Shown: one piece after another, positions 8,724 to 19,480 of the stretch
How positions within the stretch are numbered: position 1 is the stretch's first letter
Layout: each line of letters begins with the position of its first letter
Assembly: GCA_030041255.1 (NCBI GenBank)
Contig: JASHOF010000175.1
Span: 1 to 64,000, forward strand
From: Acetobacteraceae bacterium
Lineage (GTDB): Bacteria; Pseudomonadota; Alphaproteobacteria; Acetobacterales; Acetobacteraceae
DNA: 64,000 nt
Direction: 5' to 3'
The notes under the pieces: generated by a model
Seen by the model: the letters and a program-made list of their open reading frames with translations, nothing else
Told to the model about the DNA's origin: nothing
Database searches by the model: none
Made by a program: the position numbers and the translations under genes

Positions 8724-10223
8724 TCAGAACGTGACAACGGTGCGGAAGCCGATGACGGCCTCGTTGCCGATCCGCGCCGCAGGGTTGTCCGGATTCTGGA
8801 TGCCCCCACCCGGGTTGAAGATATACTGGAAGTCCGGCTGGATAGTCCACCACGGCGCGGCCTGGAACTGGTACGTCAGCTCGAGGAAGGTCTCGGTGCT
8901 TTGCACCGGGTAGGGCATGCCGGTGAAGAAGGCCGTCTGCTGGTCGAGCGCGCTCTTCGCCCCGCTCACTTTGACGATACCGAAGCCGAGGCCGAGCTGA
9001 TCGTTGTCGCGACCCGGCAGCGGATCCGCCAGCACCAGGCCGCCATTGGCGCTCATGGTGATGAAGTTCTGCTGGGCCGGCGCTCCCATCGCACGCAGGA
9101 ACACGCCAAGCGAACGCGGCCCTTGCGGATCCGGCCGCCACACCATCTGGTCCATCACGCCGTAGAAGCTGAAATTGCCCTTGTGCATCCGCGGGATACC
9201 CGTGCTTGCCGGATTGGCGAGCGAGAGGCCCGTATCATCGAATTCCTGGTCCGGGAACGAGCCGGTATCGTACCAGAACCCGAGCTTGTAGGTGCCCGGC
9301 AGGCCGGCAGCCCGATGGCCGTAATCCATCTGGCCGAGGGAAGGCTGGTTCACCGCGTACTGCAATTCGGCGATGATCAGCGCGCCGGTGTTCAGGTTGA
9401 ACCTTGTGCCCCCGGCGTCGAGCGATTGCGGATCGTTGTCGAAGGGTCCGCCCGGCGGGTTGTCGTCGAATACGCCGGCCAGCACGGTGAGGCCGGGCGC
9501 GGGGATGCCCCTTACCCGCACGCCAAGCGAGGAGAGCGGGTAGGCCGGCCCCCCGGCATAGAGATTGTTGGAGGGCAGCGCCGGCCAGCCCATCATCGTG
9601 TTGATGAAGAGGCCGCTGTACTGGCTGACGATGAATTCCTGGTCGAGACTCTGCTGTCCGATCTTGATGTCGAAAGCGCCGTTCGCGAAAGATTGATCGT
9701 ACCAGAGTTCCCAGAGCCGGGTCGCATTCTCCGCCTCGTTGCCGTTCGTGGTCTGGATGGCGCCGAGATAGGAGGCATCGAAGTCGTTGTTTCCGTGGAT
9801 TTGCAGCGCACTCACGTTGAAGGTGCCGCCCGGCAGGCCGAAGGCCGTATCGGTATTGATCTGCAGCGTGGCGGTGGTCAGCCCCTGCATGGTCGCACCC
9901 TGCTTGAAGCCGCCGGAGACGTTGCCGAGCACCGTTTCGGCATCCGTGACGTTGAGCGTAATGCCGTAATTGCCGAGCACGGTGCGCAGCCCGCCCAGCG
10001 TGGGGAAGAGGTTGCTCCGGGAGGGCGCGAAGAGGCCGGTGAAGAAGCCGGGCTCGCTCGGCGCCGGCGCCGCGGTGTCGGTCTGTGCGGCCGCCTTGCC
10101 CGGCACGGCCAGGAGGCCCGTGGCGAAGAGGGCGGCACCCAGGAAACCGCGCGCGGCCCGGACGTGGTGCAACGGCAGGCTCCGATCGGGCGCCTGTTCG
10201 CAGGCTCGCGGGAAGGGCGGCAT
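8724..10223 (-). CDS. OprB-family carbohydrate-selective porin
   Basis: Outer-membrane porin of 499 aa. It has a signal peptide (hydrophobic FLGAALFATGLLAVPG, then AAAQ), many amphipathic beta strands, and a C-terminal Phe (TVVTF), the usual assembly signal. Family features are LWELWYDQSF, IKIGQQSLDQEFIVS and LELTYQFQAAPWWTIQPDFQ near the end, all typical of OprB. I chose the ATG at 10223; a TTG two codons upstream is also open. First gene of the operon that ends with efeB and preceded by a Fur-like palindrome about 45 nt upstream, so it may admit a substrate linked to iron nutrition rather than a sugar. Confidence 0.88.
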   Translation of the reverse strand: MPPFPRACEQAPDRSLPLHHVRAARGFLGAALFATGLLAVPGKAAAQTDTAAPAPSEPGFFTGLFAPSRSNLFPTLGGLRTVLGNYGITLNVTDAETVLGNVSGGFKQGATMQGLTTATLQINTDTAFGLPGGTFNVSALQIHGNNDFDASYLGAIQTTNGNEAENATRLWELWYDQSFANGAFDIKIGQQSLDQEFIVSQYSGLFINTMMGWPALPSNNLYAGGPAYPLSSLGVRVRGIPAPGLTVLAGVFDDNPPGGPFDNDPQSLDAGGTRFNLNTGALIIAELQYAVNQPSLGQMDYGHRAAGLPGTYKLGFWYDTGSFPDQEFDDTGLSLANPASTGIPRMHKGNFSFYGVMDQMVWRPDPQGPRSLGVFLRAMGAPAQQNFITMSANGGLVLADPLPGRDNDQLGLGFGIVKVSGAKSALDQQTAFFTGMPYPVQSTETFLELTYQFQAAPWWTIQPDFQYIFNPGGGIQNPDNPAARIGNEAVIGFRTVVTF

Positions 10224-10265
10224 CGGCAAATCTTTCTCCTCTCTCCCGGGCGGTCGGGACCTAAA

Positions 10266-10287
10266 TGCAAATGAGAGTCATTCGCAT
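10266..10287 (-). promoter_or_regulatory. Fur-like iron box
   Basis: Near-perfect inverted repeat: TGCAAATGA, a GAG spacer, then TCATTCGCA, 8 of 9 pairs matching. This closely resembles the alphaproteobacterial iron-box form found upstream of iron-uptake genes. It lies about 45 nt upstream of the porin start and so would control the porin, propeller and efeB genes. Confidence 0.65.
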
Positions 10288-10465
10288 CTGGTAGAATCGC
10301 CTGATATCGTACCGCTGCGGTCCTGTCAAATCGGCTCTGATTCCAGAGTCGAAGGCCGGATCGGCGATCCGCCGGGCGAGGCGCGACCGCTCTCCCGATA
10401 AGCGCGGAATCGCGCGACGGCCGACGCGCCACGCGTGGGGGAAAAAGCGGCATCCGCGCAAATCA

Positions 10466-10493
10466 TTTAGGCAGTTGCATATTTTTTAGGCAG
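10466..10493 (+). repeat. paired direct repeats upstream of urtA
   Basis: TTTAGGCAG occurs at 10466-10474 and again at 10485-10493, exactly 19 bp apart, within an AT-rich patch about 50-80 bp upstream of the -24/-12 element. The spacing of nearly two helical turns would suit two protein subunits on one face. The binder is unknown. Confidence 0.45.
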
Positions 10494-10545
10494 AAGAGGT
10501 TCAGTGAAGAACCCACTTTGTGCCCAAAAAATGGTCCCGCCCGAT

Positions 10546-10560
10546 TGGCTCCGTTCTTGC
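10546..10560 (+). promoter_or_regulatory. sigma-54 (-24/-12) promoter-like element for the urea operon
   Basis: TGGCTC followed by TTGC places GG (10547-10548) and GC (10559-10560) exactly 12 bp apart, the invariant spacing of RpoN promoters. It sits 80 nt upstream of the urtA start. Urea transport operons are commonly under NtrC/RpoN nitrogen control; no clear NtrC site was found. Confidence 0.5.
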
Positions 10561-10640
10561 TCCAAGGCCAAAGGGCGCTGCCGCCGCGACTGCGGAGGCA
10601 GCGAGGCTTGGTCATGGGACAAAAAACAGAGGAGGCACTG

Positions 10641-11981
10641 GTGGGGCTTGACGGTTTGAAACTGGGACGGAGGGAGTTCGGTGGGCTGGGGATGGGCGTG
10701 GCGGCAGCAGCGGCCACACTCGGCACCGCAAGCCTCGTGAGCCGCGCCGCGCGGGCCGCCGGCGACAAGATCAAGGTCGGAATCCTGCACTCGCTGTCCG
10801 GAACGATGGCGATCAGCGAGGCCCCGCTCAAGGACGTGATGCTGATGCTGATCGATCAGCAGAACAAGACGATGGGCGGCGTGATGGGAAAAGAGTTGGT
10901 CCCCGTCGTGGTCGATCCGGCATCGAACTGGCCGCTCTTCGCGGAAAAGGCGCACGAGCTGCTCTCGGTCGAGAAGGTGGCCGCCATCTTCGGCTGCTGG
11001 ACCAGCGTCTCGCGCAAGTCCGTCCTCCCGGTGTTCGAGCAGCTCAACGGCATTCTCTACTATCCGGTGCAGTACGAAGGCCAGGAGTGCAGCCGCAACG
11101 TCTTCTATACCGGTGCGGCGCCGAACCAGCAGGCGATCCCCGCGGTCGACTACCTGATGAACCAGGTGGGGGTGAAGCGCTGGGTGCTGGCCGGCACGGA
11201 CTATGTCTATCCGCGCACCACCAACAAAATCCTCGAAGCCTATCTCAAGCAGAAGGGCGTCAATTCCGCCGACATCATGATCAACTACACGCCGTTCGGC
11301 TATTCGAACTGGCAGAGCATCATCGCTGAGATCAAGAGCTTCGGCTCGGCCGGAAAGAAAACGGCCGTGGTCTCCACCATCAACGGTGATGCCAACGTGC
11401 CCTTCTACAAGGAGCTCGGCAACCAGGGCATCAAGGCCACCGACATCCCGGTGGTTGCCTTCAGCGTCGGCGAGCAGGAGCTGGCTGGCATCGACACCGC
11501 GCCGCTGGTCGGTCAGCTCGCCGCCTGGAACTATTTCGAGAGCGTCGACACCCCCGCCAACAAAAAGTTCATCGCCGACTTCAAGGCTTTCGTGAAGAAC
11601 GACAAGCGCGTCACCAACGACCCCATGGAAGCCCATTATATCGGCTTCAACATGTGGGTGAAGGCGGTCGAGAAGGCGGGCACGACCGATCCCACTTCCG
11701 TGATCGACGCCATGATCGGTGTCGCCCACCCCAACCTCACCGGCGATTTCGCAACGATGATGCCGAACCACCATCTGAGCAAGCCGGTGCTGATCGGCGA
11801 GGTGCAGGCCAACGGCCAGTTCAGTGTCGTCTATCAGACGCCCGGGCTCGTCGTGGCCCAGCCCTGGTCACCCTATCTGCCGGAATCGAAGAACCTGATC
11901 GGCGACTGGCTTCCGCCGATGTCCTGCGGCAACTACGACGTGGTGGCCGGCAGGTGCCTCGGCAGGACCCAGAAGAGCTGA
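10641..11981 (+). CDS. urtA: urea ABC transporter substrate-binding protein
   Basis: Periplasmic urea-binding protein of 446 aa. I start it at the GTG at 10641 because GGAGG lies 5 nt upstream; the in-frame ATG at 10614 lacks a site. The N terminus carries a twin-arginine-like signal (RREFGGLGMG and an Ala-rich hydrophobic run). UrtA features are KVGILHSLSGTMAISE, NQQAIPAVDYLM, and AHYIGFNMWVKAVEKAG. It heads urtABCDE-ureDABCEFG, all co-directional and tightly packed. A sigma-54-like element and direct repeats lie upstream, consistent with induction under nitrogen limitation (inference). Confidence 0.95.
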   Translation: MGLDGLKLGRREFGGLGMGVAAAAATLGTASLVSRAARAAGDKIKVGILHSLSGTMAISEAPLKDVMLMLIDQQNKTMGGVMGKELVPVVVDPASNWPLFAEKAHELLSVEKVAAIFGCWTSVSRKSVLPVFEQLNGILYYPVQYEGQECSRNVFYTGAAPNQQAIPAVDYLMNQVGVKRWVLAGTDYVYPRTTNKILEAYLKQKGVNSADIMINYTPFGYSNWQSIIAEIKSFGSAGKKTAVVSTINGDANVPFYKELGNQGIKATDIPVVAFSVGEQELAGIDTAPLVGQLAAWNYFESVDTPANKKFIADFKAFVKNDKRVTNDPMEAHYIGFNMWVKAVEKAGTTDPTSVIDAMIGVAHPNLTGDFATMMPNHHLSKPVLIGEVQANGQFSVVYQTPGLVVAQPWSPYLPESKNLIGDWLPPMSCGNYDVVAGRCLGRTQKS

Positions 11982-11991
11982 CCCGCCGCCC

Positions 11992-13617
11992 ATGACGGAG
12001 GGAAACCGGGGCAAAGGACGACGGCTCGGCCGGCTGCTCTTGCTTTGCCTCGGGTTCGCCTTGTTCCGGCCCGCGCCGGCCGCGGCCGCCGACCCGTTCG
12101 CAGGGCTTGCCTCACCCGATTTCTCCCGCATCGAGCAGGCAGTGGAGGCGCTCGCAGCCTCGGGCAATCCTCGCGCCGCTGCGCTCATCGACGCGCTCGC
12201 CGCGAACCGGCTCTACACCTGGCGCTGGCCGCGGCCGGACAATGGTCTCTTCATCAAGGAGCCGGATGGCGGATTTGTCGCCGCGCGCACCGGCGAGAAG
12301 ATTGCAACACCGCCGTTCCCGGTGATCCGGCCCGTCATCGTCAACGACATGGTCAGAAGCGCGATCGAGGCTGCGCGTGGCATGCTCGATCTTCTCTCCC
12401 CGGCGCTCGCGGTGCGGGGCAAGGCGGCAGAGGCGCTGTTCGAAGCTGCCGATCCGGCCTCGTTGAAGCTGATCGACGTCGCCCTCGCGCGCGAGCGCAA
12501 TCCGGGTGTGCGTCGTCTGCTCCTCGAGGCACAGGCGGCGGCGCGACTGAATTCCGCCGCCACGTCAATCGCCGAACGGATCGCCGCGGTTAAGGTCGTC
12601 GCCGGCCGCGGCGATCTGCCCGCGCGCGCCCTGCTCGCCTCCCTCGGCTCGGCGCCGTCTCCGGTTGCCAGGGCCGCCGCCGCCGCGGTCCACCAGATCG
12701 ATCGGACGCTGGCGCTCTGGAACGTTCTCGAAACGGTCTATTACGGGATCAGCCTCGGCTCGGTGCTGCTGCTGGCCGCAGCCGGCCTTGCCATCACCTT
12801 CGGTGTCATGGGCGTCATCAACATGGCCCATGGCGAGATCGTCATGGTCGGCGCCTACACCACGCTCGTGGTGCAGCAGGTGGTGGCCGCGACGTTCCCC
12901 GCTTTCTCCAATGAAAGCCTGATCCTCTCGATACCGGCCGCATTTCTTGTCGCCGGCCTCCTCGGCATCGTCATCGAGCAGACACTGATCCGCTTCCTCT
13001 ATGGAAGGCCGCTGGAAACCCTGCTGGCAACCTGGGGTCTCAGCCTCGTCCTGATCCAGACGGTGCGCTCGATCTTCGGCCCCACCAACCAGGACGTGAG
13101 TTCGCCCGCCTGGATGAGCGGAGCCGTGCATCTCGGCGGGCTCACGCTCACCCTGAACCGGCTCTGGATCATCGCCTTCACCATCGCCACCCTGGCGCTC
13201 CTCATGGCCGTGCTCAGCCACACCCGGCTCGGGCTCTCGATGCGGGCCGTCACCCAGAACCGCCGCATGGCCGCCGCCATGGGCATCCGCACGCCGCTCG
13301 TCGATGCACTCACCTTCGGCCTCGGTTGCGGTATCGCCGGCATCGCCGGCGTCGCCCTCTCGCAGATCGACAATGTGAGCCCCAACCTCGGCCAGAGCTA
13401 CATCATCGACAGTTTCCTGGTGGTCGTCTTCGGCGGCGTCGGCAATCTCTGGGGCGCGGTCGTAGCCGCGCTCATTCTCGGCATCGTCAACATGGTGCTG
13501 GAGCCGATTGCCGGCGCCGTGCTCGGCAAGATTGCCGTGCTCGTGCTGCTGATCCTCTTCATCCAGCGTCGGCCGCGCGGGCTCTTCCCCGTACGCGGCC
13601 GGGCGGTCGAGGCCTGA
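11992..13617 (+). CDS. urtB: urea ABC transporter permease UrtB
   Basis: Permease of 541 aa. After a signal-like segment (LLLLCLGFALFRPAPAAAA) there is an extra soluble domain of about 220 residues rich in short helices (FSRIEQAVEALAASGN and similar), a normal feature of long UrtB proteins; the membrane domain begins near residue 245 with YYGISLGSVLLLAAAGLAI. The LivH-like motif GVMGVINMAHGEIVMVGAY and the C-terminal VVVFGGVGNLWGAVVAALIL are clear. It starts 11 nt after urtA, and the next gene begins 3 nt after its stop. Confidence 0.95.
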   Translation: MTEGNRGKGRRLGRLLLLCLGFALFRPAPAAAADPFAGLASPDFSRIEQAVEALAASGNPRAAALIDALAANRLYTWRWPRPDNGLFIKEPDGGFVAARTGEKIATPPFPVIRPVIVNDMVRSAIEAARGMLDLLSPALAVRGKAAEALFEAADPASLKLIDVALARERNPGVRRLLLEAQAAARLNSAATSIAERIAAVKVVAGRGDLPARALLASLGSAPSPVARAAAAAVHQIDRTLALWNVLETVYYGISLGSVLLLAAAGLAITFGVMGVINMAHGEIVMVGAYTTLVVQQVVAATFPAFSNESLILSIPAAFLVAGLLGIVIEQTLIRFLYGRPLETLLATWGLSLVLIQTVRSIFGPTNQDVSSPAWMSGAVHLGGLTLTLNRLWIIAFTIATLALLMAVLSHTRLGLSMRAVTQNRRMAAAMGIRTPLVDALTFGLGCGIAGIAGVALSQIDNVSPNLGQSYIIDSFLVVVFGGVGNLWGAVVAALILGIVNMVLEPIAGAVLGKIAVLVLLILFIQRRPRGLFPVRGRAVEA

Positions 13618-13619
13618 TC

Positions 13620-14768
13620 ATGCAGCGCGACGCGCATTCCGCGCTCACCGTCGGTCTGATCCTCGGCGGCGCACTGCTGATGGCCGTGCTCGATCTCGGC
13701 ACCGCGGCGACTTCCGCCCTGCACGTGCCCGATTTCGTCGTCAGCCTCGTCGGCAAATATCTCTGCTATGCCATGCTGGCTCTGGCCGTCGACCTGGTCT
13801 GGGGTTTTGCCGGCATCCTCACTCTCGGCCACGCCGCCTTCTTCGCCCTCGGTGGCTATGCCATGGGAATGTACCTGATGCGTGAGATCGGTGCGCGCGG
13901 CGTCTATGCCAATCCGCACCTGCCCGATTTCATGGTCTTCATCGGCTGGAAGGAACTGCCCTGGTACTGGTTCGGCTCGAACCATTTCTGGTTCGCCATG
14001 ATCCTGGTGGTACTGGTGCCGGGCCTGCTCGCCTTCGTGTTCGGCTTCCTGGCGTTCCGCTCGCGCGTCACGGGTGTCTATCTTTCGATCATGACCCAGG
14101 CCCTGACCTATGCGCTGATGCTCGCCTTCTTCCGCAATGACATGGGCTTCGGTGGCAATAACGGGATGACCGACTTCAAGGACATCCTCGGCTTTCCCGT
14201 CAGCGCGCGAACCACGGAAGTGGGCCTGATGCTGCTCTCCGCCGCGATCCTCGCCGCCCAGTTCCTGCTCGCGCGCTGGCTCGTCCGCTCGCGTTTCGGC
14301 CAGGTTCTGGTCGCCGTCAGGGACGCCGAAAGCCGCACCCGCTTCCTCGGCTATCGGCCGGAATCCTACAAGCTCTTCGTCTTCGTCCTCTCCGCCGTGA
14401 TGGCCGGCATCGGCGGCGCGCTCTATGTGCCGCAGGTCGGGATCATCAACCCGAGCGAGTTCGCTCCCGGCAACTCGATCGAAGCCGTGATCTGGGTGGC
14501 GCTCGGCGGCCGCGGCACGCTCTCGGGCGCCATTCTCGGCGCGGTCCTCGTGAATTTCGCCAAATCCTGGTCGACGACCGCCTTTCCGGGTCTCTGGCTC
14601 TACGCCCTCGGCGGACTCTTCATTGCGGTGACGTTATTCCTGCCGCGCGGCATCGTGGGCTCGCTCGCCGCCGGCCTCTCACGCCTCTCTCAGCCATCAG
14701 CAGCACCTCTGGCTGTCGGAGCCCGCCCGGAGCCCGCCTGCCACGCCGCGCCCGAGCCCGCGCCGTGA
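13620..14768 (+). CDS. urtC: urea ABC transporter permease UrtC
   Basis: Second membrane subunit, 382 aa, LivM-like. The ATG at 13620 lies 3 nt past the urtB stop; the open frame extends upstream but only as an overlap with urtB. Motifs include FAGILTLGHAAFFALGGYAMGMYL near residue 60-85, and VAVRDAESRTRFLGYRPESYKLFVF plus WVALGGRGTLSGAILGAVLV, the ATPase-contact and C-terminal segments of this family. Its stop overlaps the start of urtD in a GTGA junction, so the two are translationally coupled. Confidence 0.95.
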   Translation: MQRDAHSALTVGLILGGALLMAVLDLGTAATSALHVPDFVVSLVGKYLCYAMLALAVDLVWGFAGILTLGHAAFFALGGYAMGMYLMREIGARGVYANPHLPDFMVFIGWKELPWYWFGSNHFWFAMILVVLVPGLLAFVFGFLAFRSRVTGVYLSIMTQALTYALMLAFFRNDMGFGGNNGMTDFKDILGFPVSARTTEVGLMLLSAAILAAQFLLARWLVRSRFGQVLVAVRDAESRTRFLGYRPESYKLFVFVLSAVMAGIGGALYVPQVGIINPSEFAPGNSIEAVIWVALGGRGTLSGAILGAVLVNFAKSWSTTAFPGLWLYALGGLFIAVTLFLPRGIVGSLAAGLSRLSQPSAAPLAVGARPEPACHAAPEPAP

Positions 14769-15529
14769 CGGCCGGTGTTGCCGCCGCGGTGTCGCCGCCG
14801 CTGCTCCGGCTCGAGAATGTCAGCGTCACCTTCGACGGCTTCCGTGCCCTGAACGAGCTTTCCTTCTCGCTCAACGAAGGCGAGATGCGTGCCGTGATCG
14901 GCCCGAACGGCGCCGGCAAGACCACGATGATGGACGTCATCACCGGCAAGACCCGCCCCGATTCCGGCCGCGCCCTGTTTGGCATCGAAACAGATCTGAC
15001 CAGCCTCGACGAGGCGGCCATCGCCCGCCTCGGTATCGGGCGGAAGTTCCAGAAGCCGACCGTGTTCGAATTCCACACTGTCTGGACTAACCTCCTCCTC
15101 GCCCTCGCCTCCGATCGCCGTCCGCGCTTCAGCCTCTTCGCACGACAGACGCCGGAAGAGCGCGAACGAATCGAGGTGATCCTGGCAACCATCCGCCTTG
15201 GCGAGCAGCGCCGCATGCCGGCCGGAGCGCTCAGCCACGGCCAGAAACAATGGCTCGAAATCGGCATGCTGCTCGCCCAGGATCCGCGCCTTCTCCTGGT
15301 GGACGAGCCGGCGGCCGGAATGACCGATGCCGAAACCCGCGAGACAGCGGAACTCCTCCGCGAAATCAATCGCGTCCACAGCCTCGTCGTCGTGGAGCAC
15401 GACATGGCATTCGTGCGCGAGCTCGGTGCCACCGTCAGCGTGCTGCACGAAGGCTCGTTGCTGGCCGAAGGTGCGATCGACGAGGTGAGCGAGAATCCGC
15501 GCGTCATCGAGGTCTATCTGGGGCGCTGA
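14765..15529 (+). CDS. urtD: urea ABC transporter ATP-binding protein UrtD
   Basis: Cytoplasmic ATPase of 254 aa, LivG-like. It starts at a GTG that overlaps the urtC stop. Walker A is GPNGAGKTT, the signature appears as LSHGQKQWLEIGMLLAQ, and Walker B is LLLVDEPAAGM followed by a switch His in VVEHDMAFV. These match the Urt type with its LSHGQKQ variant. Works as a heterodimer with UrtE on the UrtBC channel. Confidence 0.95.
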   Translation: MTAGVAAAVSPPLLRLENVSVTFDGFRALNELSFSLNEGEMRAVIGPNGAGKTTMMDVITGKTRPDSGRALFGIETDLTSLDEAAIARLGIGRKFQKPTVFEFHTVWTNLLLALASDRRPRFSLFARQTPEERERIEVILATIRLGEQRRMPAGALSHGQKQWLEIGMLLAQDPRLLLVDEPAAGMTDAETRETAELLREINRVHSLVVVEHDMAFVRELGATVSVLHEGSLLAEGAIDEVSENPRVIEVYLGR

Positions 15530-15533
15530 TGCC

Positions 15534-16229
15534 ATGCTCGAAGTGAGTGGAATCGATCTCCGTTACGGTGCCGCCATCGCGCTCAGCGAGGTCGGCATCG
15601 CGGCCTCGCCCAGGAAGGTCACCTGCCTGCTCGGCCGCAACGGCGTCGGCAAGACAAGCCTCTTGCGCGCGATCGTCGGCGCCCACCCGATCGTCTCGGG
15701 CTCCATCCGCTGGGAAGGGGCGGAGATTTCGCGCCTGCCCCTGTTCGAACGCGCCCGCCGAGGCATCGCCTGGGTCCCGCAAGGGCGCGACATTTTTCCA
15801 TTGCTTACCGTGAAGGAAAACCTCGAGACTGGCTTCTCCGTCCTCGGCCGCCACGCGCGCCGCCTGCCTGACGAAATTTTTTCGCTGTTCCCCGTGCTCA
15901 AATCGATGCTCGGGCGGCGCGGCGGCGATCTCTCCGGCGGCCAGCATCAGCAGCTTGCCATCGCGCGCGCCCTGGTCATGCGCCCGCGGCTGCTGCTGCT
16001 CGACGAACCGACCGAGGGAATCCAGCCCAGCATCATCAAGGAAATCGGCCGCGTCATCGCTCACTTGCGCGATCAGGGAGAAATGGCGATCCTGCTCGTC
16101 GAGCAATATTTCGAATTTGCGCGTGAGCTTGCCCAGGAGATCGCGGTGATGGATCGTGGCCGCATCGTGCTCGCCGGGCCGCTCGCCGCGCTCGACGAGC
16201 AGGATGTCCGCCGCCGCCTTTCGATCTGA
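15534..16229 (+). CDS. urtE: urea ABC transporter ATP-binding protein UrtE
   Basis: ATPase of 231 aa, LivF-like, starting 4 nt after urtD. Walker A is GRNGVGKTS, the signature LSGGQHQQLAIARAL, Walker B LLLLDEPTEGIQPS. The GIQPSII stretch is characteristic of UrtE. Its 3' end overlaps the start of ureD by 26 nt, physically joining the transporter genes to the urease genes. Confidence 0.95.
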   Translation: MLEVSGIDLRYGAAIALSEVGIAASPRKVTCLLGRNGVGKTSLLRAIVGAHPIVSGSIRWEGAEISRLPLFERARRGIAWVPQGRDIFPLLTVKENLETGFSVLGRHARRLPDEIFSLFPVLKSMLGRRGGDLSGGQHQQLAIARALVMRPRLLLLDEPTEGIQPSIIKEIGRVIAHLRDQGEMAILLVEQYFEFARELAQEIAVMDRGRIVLAGPLAALDEQDVRRRLSI

Positions 16230-17046
16230 CCCTCCCTTTCACCCCGAACGCGCACGGGGACGGCTTGAAATCGGCTTCCGCCGTCGCGGCGAGGCAACGG
16301 TGCTCGCCGAATTCCTCCAGGAGGGCTGTCTGAAGGCGCGTTTTCCGCGCCCCGCGCCGGGCGGCTTCGCCATCGCGGTTCCCATCAACAGCTCGGGCGG
16401 CATCGCACCCGGCGATCGCCTTCAGATCTCGGTCAGGCTCGCGGCCGGCGCCACGGCAACCATCGCCGGGCAGGCCGCCGAACGCTTCTACCGCGCCGCG
16501 CCCGGCAGCCCGCCCGCGCATCTCCGCCACTCTCTTCTCCTCGCCCCCGGTGCAGCGCTGGAATGGCTGCCCCAGGAGGCCATTCTCTTCGATGGCACGG
16601 CGCTCGATCGCGCGCTTTCCATCGAACTCGCGGCCGACGCCTCGCTCCTCGTCGTCGAAGCCATCCTGTTCGGCAGGCTGGCCATGGGAGAAGAGGTGCG
16701 GAGCGCTCTGTTTCGCGACCGTGTTTCGGTTCACCGTGCGGGAAAACTGATCTTCGAGGATCGCCTGCGTCTCGCCGGCGCCGTTGCCGAACTGCTCGAT
16801 CGGCCGGCGATCGCCGGCGGCGCGCGCGCCGTTGCCACCATTCTCAAGGTCGGAGGGACCTGCGATCTCGATGCCCTCCGCGCCGCCCTCGCGCTGCCGG
16901 GAATAGAAGCCGGCGTCTCGTCCTTCGACGGCCTCTCGATCGCCCGCCTCACCGCGCGCGAAGGAAGCGCGCTCCGCACCGGAATCCTCGCCGCTCTTGG
17001 CGCACTCCGCCCGGGCCGTCCATTGCCCCGCGTCTGGCTGTGCTGA
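16204..17046 (+). CDS. ureD: urease accessory protein UreD
   Basis: Urease maturation protein of 280 aa that binds the urease apoprotein and, with UreF and UreG, delivers nickel. Start set at the ATG at 16204, just inside urtE; the upstream open frame is urtE shadow. UreD features are RGRLEIGFRRRGEATVLAEFLQEGCLKARFP, then GDRLQISVRLAAGATATIAGQAAERFYRA and EWLPQEAILFDG. A 120-nt gap separates it from ureA, the only sizeable gap in this gene group. Confidence 0.93.
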   Translation: MSAAAFRSDPPFHPERARGRLEIGFRRRGEATVLAEFLQEGCLKARFPRPAPGGFAIAVPINSSGGIAPGDRLQISVRLAAGATATIAGQAAERFYRAAPGSPPAHLRHSLLLAPGAALEWLPQEAILFDGTALDRALSIELAADASLLVVEAILFGRLAMGEEVRSALFRDRVSVHRAGKLIFEDRLRLAGAVAELLDRPAIAGGARAVATILKVGGTCDLDALRAALALPGIEAGVSSFDGLSIARLTAREGSALRTGILAALGALRPGRPLPRVWLC

Positions 17047-17166
17047 AGAGCAGGCCCTGGATGTGCCAAGGCACGGAATGCAAAACCCTGCCTGTCCCGG
17101 CCCCTTGAAGCCCTCTGCATTGGCCGTCACAATGTCTCGGTCTCACACGCATCGACGGGCTTCCCG

Positions 17167-17469
17167 ATGCATCTCACGCCGCGCGAGAAGGACAAATTGC
17201 TGATCAGCATGGCCGCCGTCGTCGCCCGCCGGCGGCTCGAGCGCGGCGTGAAGCTCAACCATCCGGAAGCGATCGCGCTGATCACCGATTTCGTCATCGA
17301 GGGTGCGCGCGACGGGCGAAGTGTCGCGGACCTGATGGCGAGCGGTGCAAACGTGATTTCCCACGATCAGGTGATGGAAGGCGTGGCGGAGATGATCCCC
17401 GAGGTGCAGGTGGAAGCAACCTTCCCCGACGGCACGAAGCTCGTCACCGTGCACGAGCCGATCCGATGA
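17167..17469 (+). CDS. ureA: urease gamma subunit
   Basis: Small structural subunit, 100 aa, full length for UreA. It opens with [13 protein letters not shown] and has the family's [21 protein letters not shown] and [31 protein letters not shown] end. It joins UreB and UreC in the urease trimer. Its stop overlaps the start of ureB by 4 nt, so the structural genes are coupled. Confidence 0.97.
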   Translation: MHLTPREKDKLLISMAAVVARRRLERGVKLNHPEAIALITDFVIEGARDGRSVADLMASGANVISHDQVMEGVAEMIPEVQVEATFPDGTKLVTVHEPIR

Positions 17470-17773
17470 TTCCCGGCGAAGTTCTGACCCGGCCAGGCGA
17501 GATCGAGATCAATGCCGGCCTCGATCGCCTGCATCTCACGGTCGCCAACACCGGCGATCGCCCCATCCAGGTCGGCAGCCACTATCATTTTGCCGAGACC
17601 AATCCCGCACTTCTCTTTGACCGCGAGAGAGCGCTCGGCATGCGGCTCGACATCGCGGCCGGCACCGCCATGCGCTTCGAGCCTGGTCAGAGCCGCGAGA
17701 TCAGCCTCATCCCGTTTCGCGGCCGCCGCGTCGTCTGCGGATTTCGTGCCGCCATGATGAAGGCGCTCGCCTG

Positions 17774-17774
<1 letters not shown>
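17466..17774 (+). CDS. ureB: urease beta subunit
   Basis: Structural subunit of 102 aa, full length. It begins [18 protein letters not shown] and carries [19 protein letters not shown] and the [14 protein letters not shown] segment common to all UreB. The separate gamma and beta genes match the bacterial three-subunit arrangement rather than the fused Helicobacter form. It overlaps ureC by one base (TGATG). Confidence 0.97.

Positions 17775-19480
<1,706 letters not shown>

Noticed and set aside
10520-10545. NtrC-like site just upstream of the -24/-12 element
   Set aside because: The half sites match poorly and lie too close to the promoter for an enhancer.
10467-11774. 435-aa minus-strand frame opposite urtA
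   Set aside because: It is the antisense of a clear urtA; long open antisense frames are common in this GC-rich DNA.
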